Part shown: positions 1 to 7,100 of the stretch, in pieces
Layout of the letters: each line of letters opens with the position of its first letter
How positions within the stretch are numbered: the first letter of the stretch is position 1
Assembly: GCA_002364215.1 (NCBI GenBank)
Contig: DEXQ01000013.1
Location: 44,587 to 67,309 of the forward strand
DNA from: Aequorivita sp. UBA3180
Lineage (GTDB): Bacteria; Bacteroidota; Bacteroidia; Flavobacteriales; Flavobacteriaceae
Reading direction: 5' to 3'
DNA length: 22,723 bases
Notes under the pieces: generated by a model
Database searches by the model: none
Told to the model about the DNA's origin: nothing
The model's input: the letters and a program-made list of their open reading frames with translations, nothing else
Program-made: the position numbers and the translations under genes

Positions 1-124
1 TCATTGACCAAAAAACTTCCTCATAGCCCATATCATTTTACTCATTGCCCAAAAAACTTACTCATAGGCCATATCATCTTGCACATTGTCCATATCACCT
101 TACGCAACGCCAAACAGCTATTAC
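1..124. repeat. Tandem repeat tract of six ~20-21 bp units
   Basis: Six consecutive units can be aligned at 1-20, 21-41, 42-61, 62-82, 83-103 and 104-124. They alternate between a form like TCATTGCCCAAAAAACTTAC and a form like TCATAGGCCATATCATCTTGC, giving a 41 bp higher-order period in the first four units. The last units are more degenerate. The tract ends 7 bp before the stop codon of uvrC (minus strand), so it is transcribed as the uvrC 3' flank or separates it from an unseen gene. It may extend beyond the left edge of the window. No function is recognised. Confidence 0.75.
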
Positions 125-131
125 ACTTGAC

Positions 132-1928
132 TTAAGATTTATTGCTGAAATGTTCTACCAACTTCTTCGCCCTGCTCGGACCGATCACTTTTGAAAGCTC
201 CTCAAAACTTGCCGAGGCAATCCGCTTCGTGCTTTTAAAGTGTTTCAACAATTCCACGACCGTTTTTTCGCCAATGCCGGGAATGGTTTCCAGTTCAGTA
301 TTTAAAGCCTGCTTGCTGCGTTTGCTCCGGTGAAAGGTAATGCCAAAACGGTGCGCTTCGTTGCGCAATTGTTGTATTATTTTTAAAGTCTCGCTCTTCT
401 TGTCCAAATACAGCGGAATAGGGTCATCGGGATAAAACAATTCCTCCAAACGCTTTGCGATACCAATAATAGCAATTTTCCCGCGTAATCCCAGTTTGTC
501 CAGACTTTTTAGAGAAGAAGACAACTGCCCCTTTCCCCCATCTATGATGATGAGTTGCGGTAAGGGTTGCTCTTCTTCCAGCAATCTTTTGTAGCGGCGA
601 TAAACAACTTCTTCCATCGAGGCGAAATCATCCGGTCCTTCAACCGTTTTAATATTGAATTTGCGATAATCCTTTTTGCTCGGCTTCCCGTTTTTAAAAA
701 CCACACAGGCCGCCACCGGGTTCGTGCCCTGTATATTACTATTGTCAAAGCACTCTATATGTCGCGGTTCCTCGCTTAACCTTAAATCTTTTTTCATCTG
801 CGCCATAATGCGCTTTTCATGACGGTCGGGGTCCACAATCTTTGCCTGTTTAAACCGCTCCATGCGGTAATATTTCGCATTTCTTTCGGAAAGGTCGAGG
901 ATTGCTTTTTTATCGCCCAGTTTGGGAACATGCGTTTTTATGTCCTCGCCCAGTTCCACCTCAAAAGGCACGTAAATTTCCTTTGAAAGCGAATTGAACC
1001 GTTGCCTAATTTCCACAATGGCAAGCTGCAGCAATTCTTCATCGGTCTCGTCCAACTTCTTCTTTATTTCCAACGTGTGCGAACGGATAATCGCGCCGTG
1101 CGAAAGCTGCAGAAAATTCACATACGCATAGCTTTCATCAGAAATTATCGAGAAAACGTCCACATTATTGATTTTCGGGTTTACAACGGTGCTTTTACTT
1201 TGGTAATTCTCCAAAATATCAATCTTTTCCTTTACGCGCTGCGCCTGCTCAAACTTCAGATCGGCCGCCAATTGCTTCATCTGGTTTTTAAACTTGTGCA
1301 GTGAATCCTTAAAATTTCCCTTCACAATATTACGGATGGCCTCAATATTATCGTGGTATTCCTTTTCGGAATAAAGCCCCTCGCAAGGCCCCAAACAGTT
1401 TCCCAAGTGATATTCCAGACACACCTTATACTTGCCTGCCCTAATTTTTTCTTCGGAAAGGTCGTAGTTGCAGGTGCGCAACGGATACAGGCCTTTTATC
1501 AAATCCAGCAGCGTGTGCACGGTTTTCATACTCGTGTACGGGCCGTAATATTCACTGCCATCCTTAATCATTCTTCGGGTGGGGAAAACCCGCGGAAAAC
1601 GTTCGTTTTTAATACAAATCCACGGATAACTTTTGTCGTCCTTCAGCATCACATTGTAGCGCGGCTGATAGTTTTTAATTAAATTATTTTCCAACAAAAG
1701 CGCATCGGTCTCGGTCTTTACAACGATGTGCTTAATCGTCGCAATTTTCTTTACGAGAATTCGGGTTTTACCATTGTCCTGCGTTTTGTTGAAATAGGAC
1801 GAAACGCGTTTTTTCAGGTTTTTTGCCTTGCCCACATACAGCAGTTTCCCGTCTTTATCGTAATATTGATAAACGCCGGGCGAATCTGGAAGGGTTGCAA
1901 TTTGAAGTGTTACCGAAGCTTGGGCCAT
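132..1928 (-). CDS. uvrC: UvrABC excinuclease subunit C
   Basis: UvrC is the dual-incision nuclease of nucleotide excision repair; it is recruited by UvrB at a lesion and cuts on both sides. The 598-aa protein has the full domain order: an N-terminal GIY-YIG nuclease domain (PGVYQYY around residues 17-23, YVGKAK at 31-36), a four-cysteine cluster (Cys153, 170, 178, 182) matching the Fe-S ligands known in UvrC, a UVR domain (about 205-245) that contacts UvrB, the RNase H-like second nuclease domain (IECFDNSN region, IIDGGKGQL), and C-terminal helix-hairpin-helix motifs (IPGIGEKT; VIGPSRAKKL). Length is normal for the family. The ATG start is supported by a TATCTTTG box only 5 bp upstream, which suggests a very short or absent leader. 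It is transcribed divergently from the His-rich/TonB receptor pair. Confidence 0.97.
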   Translation of the reverse strand: MAQASVTLQIATLPDSPGVYQYYDKDGKLLYVGKAKNLKKRVSSYFNKTQDNGKTRILVKKIATIKHIVVKTETDALLLENNLIKNYQPRYNVMLKDDKSYPWICIKNERFPRVFPTRRMIKDGSEYYGPYTSMKTVHTLLDLIKGLYPLRTCNYDLSEEKIRAGKYKVCLEYHLGNCLGPCEGLYSEKEYHDNIEAIRNIVKGNFKDSLHKFKNQMKQLAADLKFEQAQRVKEKIDILENYQSKSTVVNPKINNVDVFSIISDESYAYVNFLQLSHGAIIRSHTLEIKKKLDETDEELLQLAIVEIRQRFNSLSKEIYVPFEVELGEDIKTHVPKLGDKKAILDLSERNAKYYRMERFKQAKIVDPDRHEKRIMAQMKKDLRLSEEPRHIECFDNSNIQGTNPVAACVVFKNGKPSKKDYRKFNIKTVEGPDDFASMEEVVYRRYKRLLEEEQPLPQLIIIDGGKGQLSSSLKSLDKLGLRGKIAIIGIAKRLEELFYPDDPIPLYLDKKSETLKIIQQLRNEAHRFGITFHRSKRSKQALNTELETIPGIGEKTVVELLKHFKSTKRIASASFEELSKVIGPSRAKKLVEHFSNKS

Positions 1929-1933
1929 AGGCT

Positions 1934-1941
1934 CAAAGATA
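1934..1941 (-). promoter_or_regulatory. Putative -7 box of the uvrC promoter
   Basis: On the minus strand this reads TATCTTTG, a full match to the Bacteroidota -7 consensus TAnnTTTG. It ends 5 bp before the uvrC ATG, so transcription would begin at or near the start codon (leaderless or near-leaderless). I see no clear -33 TTG at the usual spacing, so this is a motif match only. Confidence 0.4.
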
Positions 1942-2065
1942 CTTGCTATTTTGTTTTTTAAGGAATTTTTCCGCTATCAAAAATAGTTAAGAAACGGTTA
2001 AATGAAGCTTATTCAAAATCCAAATTCCCCAATCTTGCGTATCTATTTACAACCAACCCAAAATA

Positions 2066-2479
2066 ATGCTTAAAAGCAAATTACATATTTCCTTTAAAAA
2101 GTATTTTGTGCTTTCCCTGTCGATTTTTTATCTGCTCAACCCGATGCAGAAACAGCTATCGGAGGGAATGCACATTTTTTCGCACGTAATGACGCATACA
2201 GACTATGGGCATCACGAAGAAGACCATTTGTTGGGCCACGAACACACGCACGAACACAAACTGATTACATTTTTCTCCAAAATATTTTCTTCGGAAGAGA
2301 CCAGCGATCACGACGGCGTGTTTTTCAATTATACGTTTGATAAGCATTTTGCACAGGAATATCCCCCAATCGATTTTAAAAAAGAAACTAGTACCAAACA
2401 CAATTTCTTTTATGTTTTTCATATTCCAAAAAGCGTAAAAACCATCCTCAGCCCGCCTCCCGAAACATTCTTTTCATAG
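2066..2479 (+). CDS. Small His-rich exported or membrane protein
   Basis: This 137-aa protein belongs to no family I can name. A hydrophobic stretch at residues 13-26 follows a basic N-terminus and fits a signal anchor or signal peptide. Residues 36-64 hold ten histidines (36, 40, 44, 49, 50, 54, 58, 60, 62, 64) mixed with acidic residues, a typical metal-binding composition; more His follow at 82, 94, 112 and 119. The C-terminus is Pro-rich (SPPPETFFS). The stop codon is 66 bp before the preferred start of the TonB-dependent receptor on the same strand, so the two are probably co-transcribed. The inference is a periplasmic or inner-membrane metal-binding partner of that receptor (Zn, Cu, Ni or Co cannot be told apart). 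That the ORF is a real gene rests on its composition and context. Confidence 0.7.
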   Translation: MLKSKLHISFKKYFVLSLSIFYLLNPMQKQLSEGMHIFSHVMTHTDYGHHEEDHLLGHEHTHEHKLITFFSKIFSSEETSDHDGVFFNYTFDKHFAQEYPPIDFKKETSTKHNFFYVFHIPKSVKTILSPPPETFFS

Positions 2480-2545
2480 TTTTTTATCTGAATGAAATCT
2501 TCATTCAGACTATTCATTTATTATAATTTTTTAAACCAATCACCC

Positions 2546-4771
2546 ATGAAAAGAATACTCTTAATGGGGCTGATGCTATGCTTTGGTATTGCGCAATCGC
2601 AATCGCTAAAAGGAAAAGTAGTAGGCCCAAATAACAACCCGCTGGAAAACGTGGCGGTTTTTGACCGAACCTCCGGCAACCATACCCACACCGATACCTC
2701 GGGAAAATTTTCACTTGAAAATGTGGAGGAAAACGACATCATCAGCTTCTCCATTTTAGGTTTCGCAACCTATGAATATTCAGTTACCGCTGAAAGTTTT
2801 GCGGAACCCATAAACATCACTTTAAACGAAGCCGCCGTTTCACTGGAACAGGTAACCATCACGCCAGAAGTAAACACGCTCAGCCAAATAGTGGCGGTAG
2901 ATTTAAAGACCGCTCCCGTAAAATCGTCGCAGGAAATCCTTCGGAAAGTTCCGGGATTGATTATCGGCCAGCACGCCGGCGGTGGAAAAGCGGAACAAAT
3001 ATTTCTGCGCGGTTTTGACATTGACCACGGCACCGACATCAACCTTTCGGTGGACGGAATGCCCGTGAATATGGTGTCGCACGCGCACGGACAAGGCTAC
3101 AGCGACCTGCACTTCGTGATTCCCGAAACGCTTGATAAAATTTCCTTCGGAAAAGGTCCGTACAATGCGGAATACGGCGATTTTGCCACTGCGGGTTACG
3201 TAGCTTTCAAAACCTTGGATAAGCTCGACAAAAGCTCCATTTCCGTGGAATACGGGCAGTTTGATGCTTTTAGGACCGTTGGTCTTTTCAATCTTTTGGA
3301 TACCAAAAACAGCAATGCTTATGTCGCGGCTTCGCTCAATACTTTTAACGGTCCGTTTGATTCGCCACAGAATTTTAACCGTTTCAATATGATGGCGAAA
3401 TACAATCTGAAATTGCCCGACAACCAAAAACTGCAACTTACCGCTTCGCATTTCCAAAGCAAGTGGGATGCTTCGGGGCAGATTCCGCAGCGCGCCATTG
3501 ACGATGGTTCCATCGGGCGTTTTGGGGCCATTGACGATACCGAAGGCGGAAACACCAGCCGTACCAATTTGCTGATAAACCATTCCAAATTGCTTTCAGA
3601 AAACAAAAAGTTGGAAACCCGAGCGTATTATTCGCATTATGATTTTGAACTGTTTTCAAACTTCACTTTCTTTTTGGAAGACCCAGTAAACGGCGACCAA
3701 ATTGCGCAACGCGAAGACCGAAATATTTTGGGTTTCCAAACGGAGTTTTCAGATAAAATAAATTCTGAAACGCTTGATTTTAAGTACACCGCAGGAATTG
3801 GTGTTCGTTACGACGATGTGAACGACGTGGAACTTTCACACACCAAAAAAAACCGTTATGAAATTTTGGATCGGATTGCCTTCGGAAATGTGGATCAAAT
3901 TAACAGTTTTGCGTTTTTGAATACGGAATTTGGTTTGGGCGATTTCAAAATAAACCCTGCAGTCCGATTGGATTATTTCAAATTTGATTACGAAAACAAA
4001 CTGTCGCCAACCTACGATAACCGAAGTGAAAGCAAGGTTTTCGCCAGTCCGAAGTTGAATTTCATTTACAGCCCCAACCGCGATTTCCAATTGTTTTTGA
4101 AAACGGGAATCGGGTTCCATTCAAATGATACACGCGTGGTTGTTGCCAATGGCGGCGAGGATATTTTGCCTGCGGCCTACGGCGCAGATTTGGGCGGAAT
4201 TTACAAACTGACGGACAATCTAATTTTTAACACAGCCCTGTGGGCGCTCTTTTTGGAACAGGAATTTGTGTATGTGGGCGACGCCGGAATTGTGGAGCCC
4301 AGCGGAAAAACCCGCCGATTGGGCGTTGATTTTGGTCTGCGTTACGAAGCATTGGATTGGCTGTATTTTTACGGCGATGCAAACTATACCTACGCGCGAA
4401 GCACCGAAGAACCCAATGGTGAGGATTACATTCCGCTGGCTCCGGATTTTACCTCAACCGGTGGAATTGCATTTGAAAATCTCGCAAACTTTTCGGGCGG
4501 ATTGAATTATCGTTTTATTAAGGATAGAGCCGCAAACGAAGACAAAAGTATTATTGCCGAAGGTTATTTTGTGACCGATTTCAACATAAATTATACTTTT
4601 AAAAACTTTGTTTTTGGGATTGCAATTGAAAATCTCTTCGATACCGAATGGAACGAAACCCAATTTGCAACCGAAAGTAGATTGTTTGACGAGCCGGAAG
4701 CTGTGGAAGAAATACACTTTACGCCCGGCACGCCGTTTTTCCTAAGAGGAAAGGTAACCGTTAATTTTTAA
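2546..4771 (+). CDS. TonB-dependent outer membrane receptor
   Basis: An outer-membrane, TonB-energised transporter of about 741 aa. The start chosen is the ATG at 2546, because the following residues form a classic signal peptide (MKRILLMGLMLCFGIAQS); an upstream in-frame ATG at 2492 would add 18 residues before it and is rejected. After the signal comes a carboxypeptidase-D-regulatory-like beta domain (SLKGKVVGPNNNPLENV onward, roughly residues 20-90), common in Bacteroidota receptors. The plug domain has the ILRKVPGL and FLRGFDIDHGTDI motifs, VDGMPVN and a conserved SHAHGQGY segment. The beta-barrel follows and ends in the expected terminal aromatic (KVTVNF). The substrate is not evident. 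His-rich spots in the N-terminal domain (HTHTD) and plug, and the His-rich protein gene upstream, point to metal or a metal complex. The rimK-like gene begins 57 bp downstream. Confidence 0.92.
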   Translation: MKRILLMGLMLCFGIAQSQSLKGKVVGPNNNPLENVAVFDRTSGNHTHTDTSGKFSLENVEENDIISFSILGFATYEYSVTAESFAEPINITLNEAAVSLEQVTITPEVNTLSQIVAVDLKTAPVKSSQEILRKVPGLIIGQHAGGGKAEQIFLRGFDIDHGTDINLSVDGMPVNMVSHAHGQGYSDLHFVIPETLDKISFGKGPYNAEYGDFATAGYVAFKTLDKLDKSSISVEYGQFDAFRTVGLFNLLDTKNSNAYVAASLNTFNGPFDSPQNFNRFNMMAKYNLKLPDNQKLQLTASHFQSKWDASGQIPQRAIDDGSIGRFGAIDDTEGGNTSRTNLLINHSKLLSENKKLETRAYYSHYDFELFSNFTFFLEDPVNGDQIAQREDRNILGFQTEFSDKINSETLDFKYTAGIGVRYDDVNDVELSHTKKNRYEILDRIAFGNVDQINSFAFLNTEFGLGDFKINPAVRLDYFKFDYENKLSPTYDNRSESKVFASPKLNFIYSPNRDFQLFLKTGIGFHSNDTRVVVANGGEDILPAAYGADLGGIYKLTDNLIFNTALWALFLEQEFVYVGDAGIVEPSGKTRRLGVDFGLRYEALDWLYFYGDANYTYARSTEEPNGEDYIPLAPDFTSTGGIAFENLANFSGGLNYRFIKDRAANEDKSIIAEGYFVTDFNINYTFKNFVFGIAIENLFDTEWNETQFATESRLFDEPEAVEEIHFTPGTPFFLRGKVTVNF

Positions 4772-4828
4772 CTAATGATTTTAGGGGCAATGTTCTTTTT
4801 GGTTAAATTGCACGCACAATAACCAACT

Positions 4829-5701
4829 ATGAACATTGCCATTTTATCGCGTGGGGAGGCGCTTTATTCCACCCAAAGTCTTTTAAAAGCTGGCGAAGCG
4901 CGCAACCACACCATGGAGGTTTTGGACCCTTCCTATTGCAACCTCGCTGTGGAAAACGGAAAAGCCGTCCTCTATTTTCAAAATGAATTGGTGGATGACC
5001 TACACGCGGTAATTCCCAGAATTGGCGCCTCAAATACTTATTTTGGCACAAACGTGGTCCGCCATTTTGAAGCGATGGGGGTTTTTAGCGTGGTTTCTTC
5101 CGAAGGAATTAGCAATAGCCGCGACAAATGGACCTGCTTTCAAATTTTGGCAAAACATCAAATTCCCGTGCCTCGAACTGTTTACGCTTCGTTTTTTGAA
5201 TTTGAGGAACAATTGAAAACCTTTAACGGCAAGCCAATAATCATCAAACTTTTGGAAGGCACGCACGGCGAAGGCGTTATTCTTACCGAAAGTCCGCAGA
5301 ATGCCTTGGCAACGACTGAAACCTTAAATGCCGCCGGCGTGAAATTTCTGCTACAGGAATATATTGAGGAAGCAAACGGCGCCGACGTTCGCGCCATAGT
5401 GGTGGACGGCGTTGTGGTTGCCGCGATGAAACGCAAATGCAAGATTGGTGATTTCCGCAGTAATTTGCACCGCGGCGGCACTTCGGAAATGATCAGTCTT
5501 TCATCAGCAGAGGAAAAAATTGCCATAAAAGCAGCAAAAGCGATGAATTTGGGGTTTTGTGGGGTGGATATTCTGCAATCGAAAAACGGGCCTTTGGTTT
5601 TGGAAATCAACAGTACGCCGGGATTGGAAGGCATTGAAAATACCTCGGGGAAGAATGTTTCGAAAAGCGTGATTGGGTTTATTGAGCGGAATAAAAAGTA
5701 G
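4829..5701 (+). CDS. RimK-family ATP-grasp ligase, divergent paralogue
   Basis: An ATP-grasp enzyme of 290 aa, the RimK length. RimK in E. coli adds glutamates to the C-terminus of ribosomal protein S6. Family features are visible: the AVIPRIGAS motif (60-68), SRDK (97-100), IIKLLEGTHGEGV (138-150) for nucleotide binding, DFRSNLHRGG (208-217), and the Mg-binding set Asp247, Glu259, Asn261 followed by STPGLEGIE. It therefore looks catalytically competent. It differs from the second copy at 6226 in the substrate-side and linker segments (for example KCKIGDF where the other has QGKEGEF; TFNGKP where the other has AGGAP), so a different acceptor or amino acid is possible. It is 57 bp after the TonB receptor and 102 bp before the RimB-like gene. 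The symbol is withheld because the next copy is the better rimK match. Confidence 0.9.
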   Translation: MNIAILSRGEALYSTQSLLKAGEARNHTMEVLDPSYCNLAVENGKAVLYFQNELVDDLHAVIPRIGASNTYFGTNVVRHFEAMGVFSVVSSEGISNSRDKWTCFQILAKHQIPVPRTVYASFFEFEEQLKTFNGKPIIIKLLEGTHGEGVILTESPQNALATTETLNAAGVKFLLQEYIEEANGADVRAIVVDGVVVAAMKRKCKIGDFRSNLHRGGTSEMISLSSAEEKIAIKAAKAMNLGFCGVDILQSKNGPLVLEINSTPGLEGIENTSGKNVSKSVIGFIERNKK

Positions 5702-5803
5702 CAGTTTTTAGTGGCAGTAGGCGGTAATTTCGTATTTTATCCTTATTAATTATCAGGATGGAATTTTTATTATTTAAATTGCAATTACAAAACCTCCAAT
5801 ACT

Positions 5804-6229
5804 TTGAAAAGAAACATCGGCAGAATAGACAAGGCAGACTTTCCATTGCTGAATCTCTTCGATATTGAAGTGAAAATTGACACGGGCGCCTACACTTCTT
5901 CCATACATTGCAAAAACATGAAAGTTGAAGACAACTACCTGAAATGCAACTTTTTGGACGAAGAACATCCCAGCTACCACGAAAAGGAAATCATTTTTGA
6001 TGAATATGATGTAAAAGTGGTAAGAAGCAGCAATGGTCAATCTGAAGCGCGATATAGAATAAAAACGGAAATTGTTCTTTTTGGTAAAACCCACCCAATT
6101 TATTTAACACTGAGCGACCGTGAAGAGATGCGTTTTCCCGTACTTTTGGGAAGAAATTTTTTGAGCAATAAATTCATGGTGGATATTAACAAAACTAACC
6201 TTTCCTTCAAACTAAAAAACAAACAATGA
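5804..6229 (+). CDS. RimB-like retropepsin-fold protease (ATP-dependent zinc protease family)
   Basis: A 141-aa protein of the family annotated as 'ATP-dependent zinc protease' (PF05618/COG4067, retropepsin-like), of which Pseudomonas RimB, the partner of RimK, is a member. The signature KIDTGAYTSSIHC lies at residues 24-36, with Asp26 as the aspartic-protease-type catalytic residue (DTGA), and the family C-terminal block SDREEMRFPVLLGRNFL at 104-120 is intact. No in-frame ATG exists between the upstream in-frame stop (5747) and the catalytic motif, and the first internal Met (39) lies after DTGA, so the TTG at 5804 is the only sensible start. It overlaps the next rimK by 4 bp (ATGA), implying translational coupling. 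Likely role: trimming or removing residues added by the neighbouring ligases. The protease activity on S6 tails is known only from relatives. Confidence 0.88.
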   Translation: MKRNIGRIDKADFPLLNLFDIEVKIDTGAYTSSIHCKNMKVEDNYLKCNFLDEEHPSYHEKEIIFDEYDVKVVRSSNGQSEARYRIKTEIVLFGKTHPIYLTLSDREEMRFPVLLGRNFLSNKFMVDINKTNLSFKLKNKQ

Positions 6230-7098
6230 ACATCAAAATATTATCGGCAAACAGCCATTTATATTCCACCCAACGCCTCGTAGAAGCTGCAAAAAAAAGA
6301 AAGCACGACGTTGAAGTTATAAATCACGCCAAGTGCGATATTGTAATAGAAAAGAAAAACCCTGTTATTTATTACAAAGGCCACAAACTAGACCACACCG
6401 ATGCGGTGATTCCGCGTATTGGGGCTTCCGTCACTTTTTACGGAACTGCCGTGGTTCGCCAGTTTGAAATGATGCGCGTTTTCACAACTACGGAAAGTCA
6501 AGCATTGGTGCGCTCACGCGATAAATTGCGAAGCTTGCAGGTTCTATCCCGTGCGGGATTGGGATTGCCAAAAACCGTTTTTACCAATTATTCCAAAAAC
6601 GTAAAGGAGATAGTGGACCAAGCCGGTGGTGCGCCCGTAATTATTAAACTGTTGGAAGGCACGCAGGGCATTGGTGTAATTCTTGCGGAAACCCGAAAAG
6701 CAGCCGAATCTGTAATTGAAGCATTTAACAATTTGCAGGCGCGGGTTATCGTGCAGGAATTTATAAAAGAAGCTGGAGGCGCAGATATTAGAGCATTTAT
6801 TGTGGACGGCCAAGTAATTGGAGCTATGAAACGACAGGGCAAGGAAGGCGAATTCCGGAGCAATTTGCACCGCGGCGGAACCGCAACCGTTATAAAACTT
6901 ACCGATGAGGAAGAAACCGCCGCACTGAAGGCAGCAAAAGCCATGGGCCTTGGAATTGCTGGGGTTGATATGTTGCAATCGGCACGTGGGCCATTGATTT
7001 TGGAAGTAAATTCATCTCCCGGTTTGGAAGGCATTGAACAAGCCACAGGCAAGGATATCGCAAACTCAATCATAAAATATATAGAACGCAACGTATAA
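6226..7098 (+). CDS. rimK: RimK alpha-L-glutamate ligase
   Basis: Of the two copies this is the closer match to E. coli RimK, which polyglutamylates ribosomal protein S6 using ATP and L-glutamate. The 290-aa protein has the N-terminal pre-ATP-grasp domain (AVIPRIGASVTFYGTAVVRQ, 60-79), SRDKLRSLQ (97-105), the ATP-binding loop IIKLLEGTQGIGVILAET (139-156), VQEFIKEAGGADIRA (176-190), the KEGEFRSNLHRGG substrate motif (206-218), and the Mg ligands Asp248, Glu260 and Asn262, the same positions as in the E. coli enzyme, ending in SSPGLEGIE. Its start overlaps the RimB-like stop (ATGA), and the AspA-like gene begins 2 bp after its stop, so all three are one translation unit. The E. coli target is S6; whether S6 of this organism has a suitable C-terminus cannot be seen here. 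Confidence 0.95.
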   Translation: MNIKILSANSHLYSTQRLVEAAKKRKHDVEVINHAKCDIVIEKKNPVIYYKGHKLDHTDAVIPRIGASVTFYGTAVVRQFEMMRVFTTTESQALVRSRDKLRSLQVLSRAGLGLPKTVFTNYSKNVKEIVDQAGGAPVIIKLLEGTQGIGVILAETRKAAESVIEAFNNLQARVIVQEFIKEAGGADIRAFIVDGQVIGAMKRQGKEGEFRSNLHRGGTATVIKLTDEEETAALKAAKAMGLGIAGVDMLQSARGPLILEVNSSPGLEGIEQATGKDIANSIIKYIERNV

Positions 7099-7100
7099 CT

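Noticed and set aside
132..1682. Several 60-110 codon plus-strand frames opposite uvrC
   Set aside because: Shadows of a well-supported gene; no domains or signal peptides that make sense.
2492..2545. 18-residue extension of the TonB receptor
   Set aside because: It would place a non-signal segment before a clear signal peptide that starts at 2546.
2903..3583. 226-codon open frame on the minus strand inside the TonB receptor gene
   Set aside because: It is antisense to a strongly supported gene, has no recognisable domain, and fits a codon-bias shadow.
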